From contig NW_008805078.1 of the NCBI RefSeq assembly GCF_000004825.1, forward strand, positions 1,082,069-1,146,068: a stretch of 64,000 nt of DNA. The letters are read 5' to 3'. The first letter of the stretch is position 1, and every line of letters starts with the position of its first letter. This document shows, piece by piece, positions 62,924-64,000 of the stretch. Source of the stretch: Heterostelium album PN500. Taxonomy: Eukaryota > Evosea > Eumycetozoa > Acytosteliales > Acytosteliaceae. The notes beneath the pieces are model-generated. The model was not told the DNA's origin. It was given only the letters and a program-made list of their open reading frames with translations, and did no database searches. Position numbers and translations under genes: made by a program.

Positions 62924-64000
62924 TTTATTTTTTTAATAGTTTTATATTATTAAAGTATAAAAAAATTAGATTTATAATAACGTAGTGAATTTTATTCAAA
63001 ATTTGATTGATTTATATGTACTTACACTAAAGATTTCATATCTTCCTAAAAATCTTTCGGAAAGGAAATATCTTGATATTTAATTTTTTTCATAATAGAT
63101 TTAGCATTACAAAGATTTCTTTTTTTTCTTGTTTATTACTTAAATAAAAATCTAACATTAACAAAACTAATCCTAATCTTTAAATAATTTGGGGTTGAAG
63201 ATCTTTATTTAATATTTAGTTATCATGATAATGATAGTTGTAGAAAAAAAAAACAAAAAAAATAATTAATAAAAATAGATTATATTTAAAAATTATATTA
63301 AAAAATACTTACAAGTCCAGTTCACAAAATTTTTATATGGGGTTCGCATTAATTTTTTTTCCTCCCATATTAACCCCCATATAAAAATTTTCACTTGTAT
63401 ACAAACACTGGAAATTTGAACAAAAAAAAAACATAATTTGTTGAAAAAAAAAAGATCTTTTTTTTTGATGATGATGTATATTTGGAACATTTTTTTGAAC
63501 TAACCCCATGCGCAAAGATTTTTTTTTTTTTTTGACACTAATTATTTTTATTTTTCTTTTTAGGTGGTTGATTAGTGAATGTTGTTTTATTTTTTTATAT
63601 GATCACACATATTTTCACCCAATCATCAAAAATAATAATTGTTTTTTTTTGTTTATGTAAATGTAGAATAGATAAATATTTGTTTTTTGTTTTTTTGTTT
63701 TTTTATATGTTTGATGACTGTGAAAAATATTATGTTGCAGTGTAAAATAAGAGTGAACATAAGAGTGGTATGGGTGAATGAAAATTGATTGTATTTGATT
63801 TTGTTCATACATATCACTGTAATCGCTGTCATATGAGCGAGTAAGAAATGAAGAAGTTAATACAAATAAATCAACTTCAATAATTAAATTAAATATAGAA
63901 CTAAAAAATAATTAACAGCAAACAGGTGTCGCTGTGTTGAATCGGTATATACATTTGAATTTAATAATAACAATAATAATAATAATAATTTGTTATCAAA
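62924..64000. other. Right-edge intergenic sequence
   Basis: Promoter side of the second comC-like gene. It is very AT-rich, with many A and T runs; open frames in it (63293-63515, 63615-63812) are low-complexity and unconvincing. Notable structure is the inverted repeat at 63326-63391. Confidence 0.5.
63326..63391. repeat. 19/20-bp inverted repeat, hairpin-forming
   Basis: AAAATTTTTATATGGGGTT (63326-63344) is the reverse complement of AACCCCCATATAAAAATTTT (63372-63391) except for one extra C, with a 27-nt loop. Flanking ACAAGT (63311-63316) and ACTTGT (63393-63398) add a further short match. It may be a small mobile-element relic, a terminator-like hairpin or a hairpin RNA. Confidence 0.65.

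Overview
The window is nuclear DNA of a social amoeba (dictyostelid). The evidence is AT-rich intergenic sequence full of A and T homopolymers, short GT..AG introns, coding tracts of repeated AAT/AAC and CAA (Asn and Gln runs), and several families typical of this group: FNIP-repeat F-box protein, Crinkler-like NTPase, dictomallein, CTDC-repeat matrix protein and comC-like surface protein. Many codons in conserved genes end in C or G, so a species other than D. discoideum seems likely, but I cannot name it.

All exon joins below are my own, found by matching GT..AG sites, reading phase and family similarity. Layout: 0.5-3.7 kb Crinkler-like gene; 4.7-24.7 kb a dense block of mostly housekeeping genes (GNL1-type permuted GTPase, DUF1748 mitochondrial-type small protein, TRAPPC1, RNFT-type RING membrane protein, Mot1/BTAF1, a zinc-finger protein, an F-box/FNIP protein, RAD18 and an ADO/PCO-type thiol dioxygenase). 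A broken Ty3/gypsy integrase fragment lies at 8.26-8.60 kb. From 24.7 to 29.8 kb no gene is visible. This 5.1 kb stretch holds two GC-rich hairpins and CA-rich elements and precedes an LRR-RGS signalling gene. Next come an ankyrin-type gene and a giant single gene on the minus strand (35.7-45.5 kb).

That giant gene is the most unusual object here. It encodes about 3161 residues: a degenerate protein kinase, two lectin-like beta domains, a complete SecA-type motor (both RecA halves plus the part between them), TPR-like helices, a hydrophobic segment, and C-terminal pieces resembling an OTU-type cysteine peptidase with the His part before the Cys part. SecA in eukaryotes is otherwise known mainly from plastids.

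The right third (46.4-63 kb) is a neighbourhood of secreted and surface proteins: a dictomallein metalloprotease with an intact zinc site, a paralogue that has lost every zinc ligand, a CTDC-repeat matrix protein, and two tandem comC-like adhesion-type genes. The last exons of the comC-like pair are nearly identical over about 480 bp, which suggests gene conversion. The second copy carries two single-base insertions that break its C-terminal transmembrane end.
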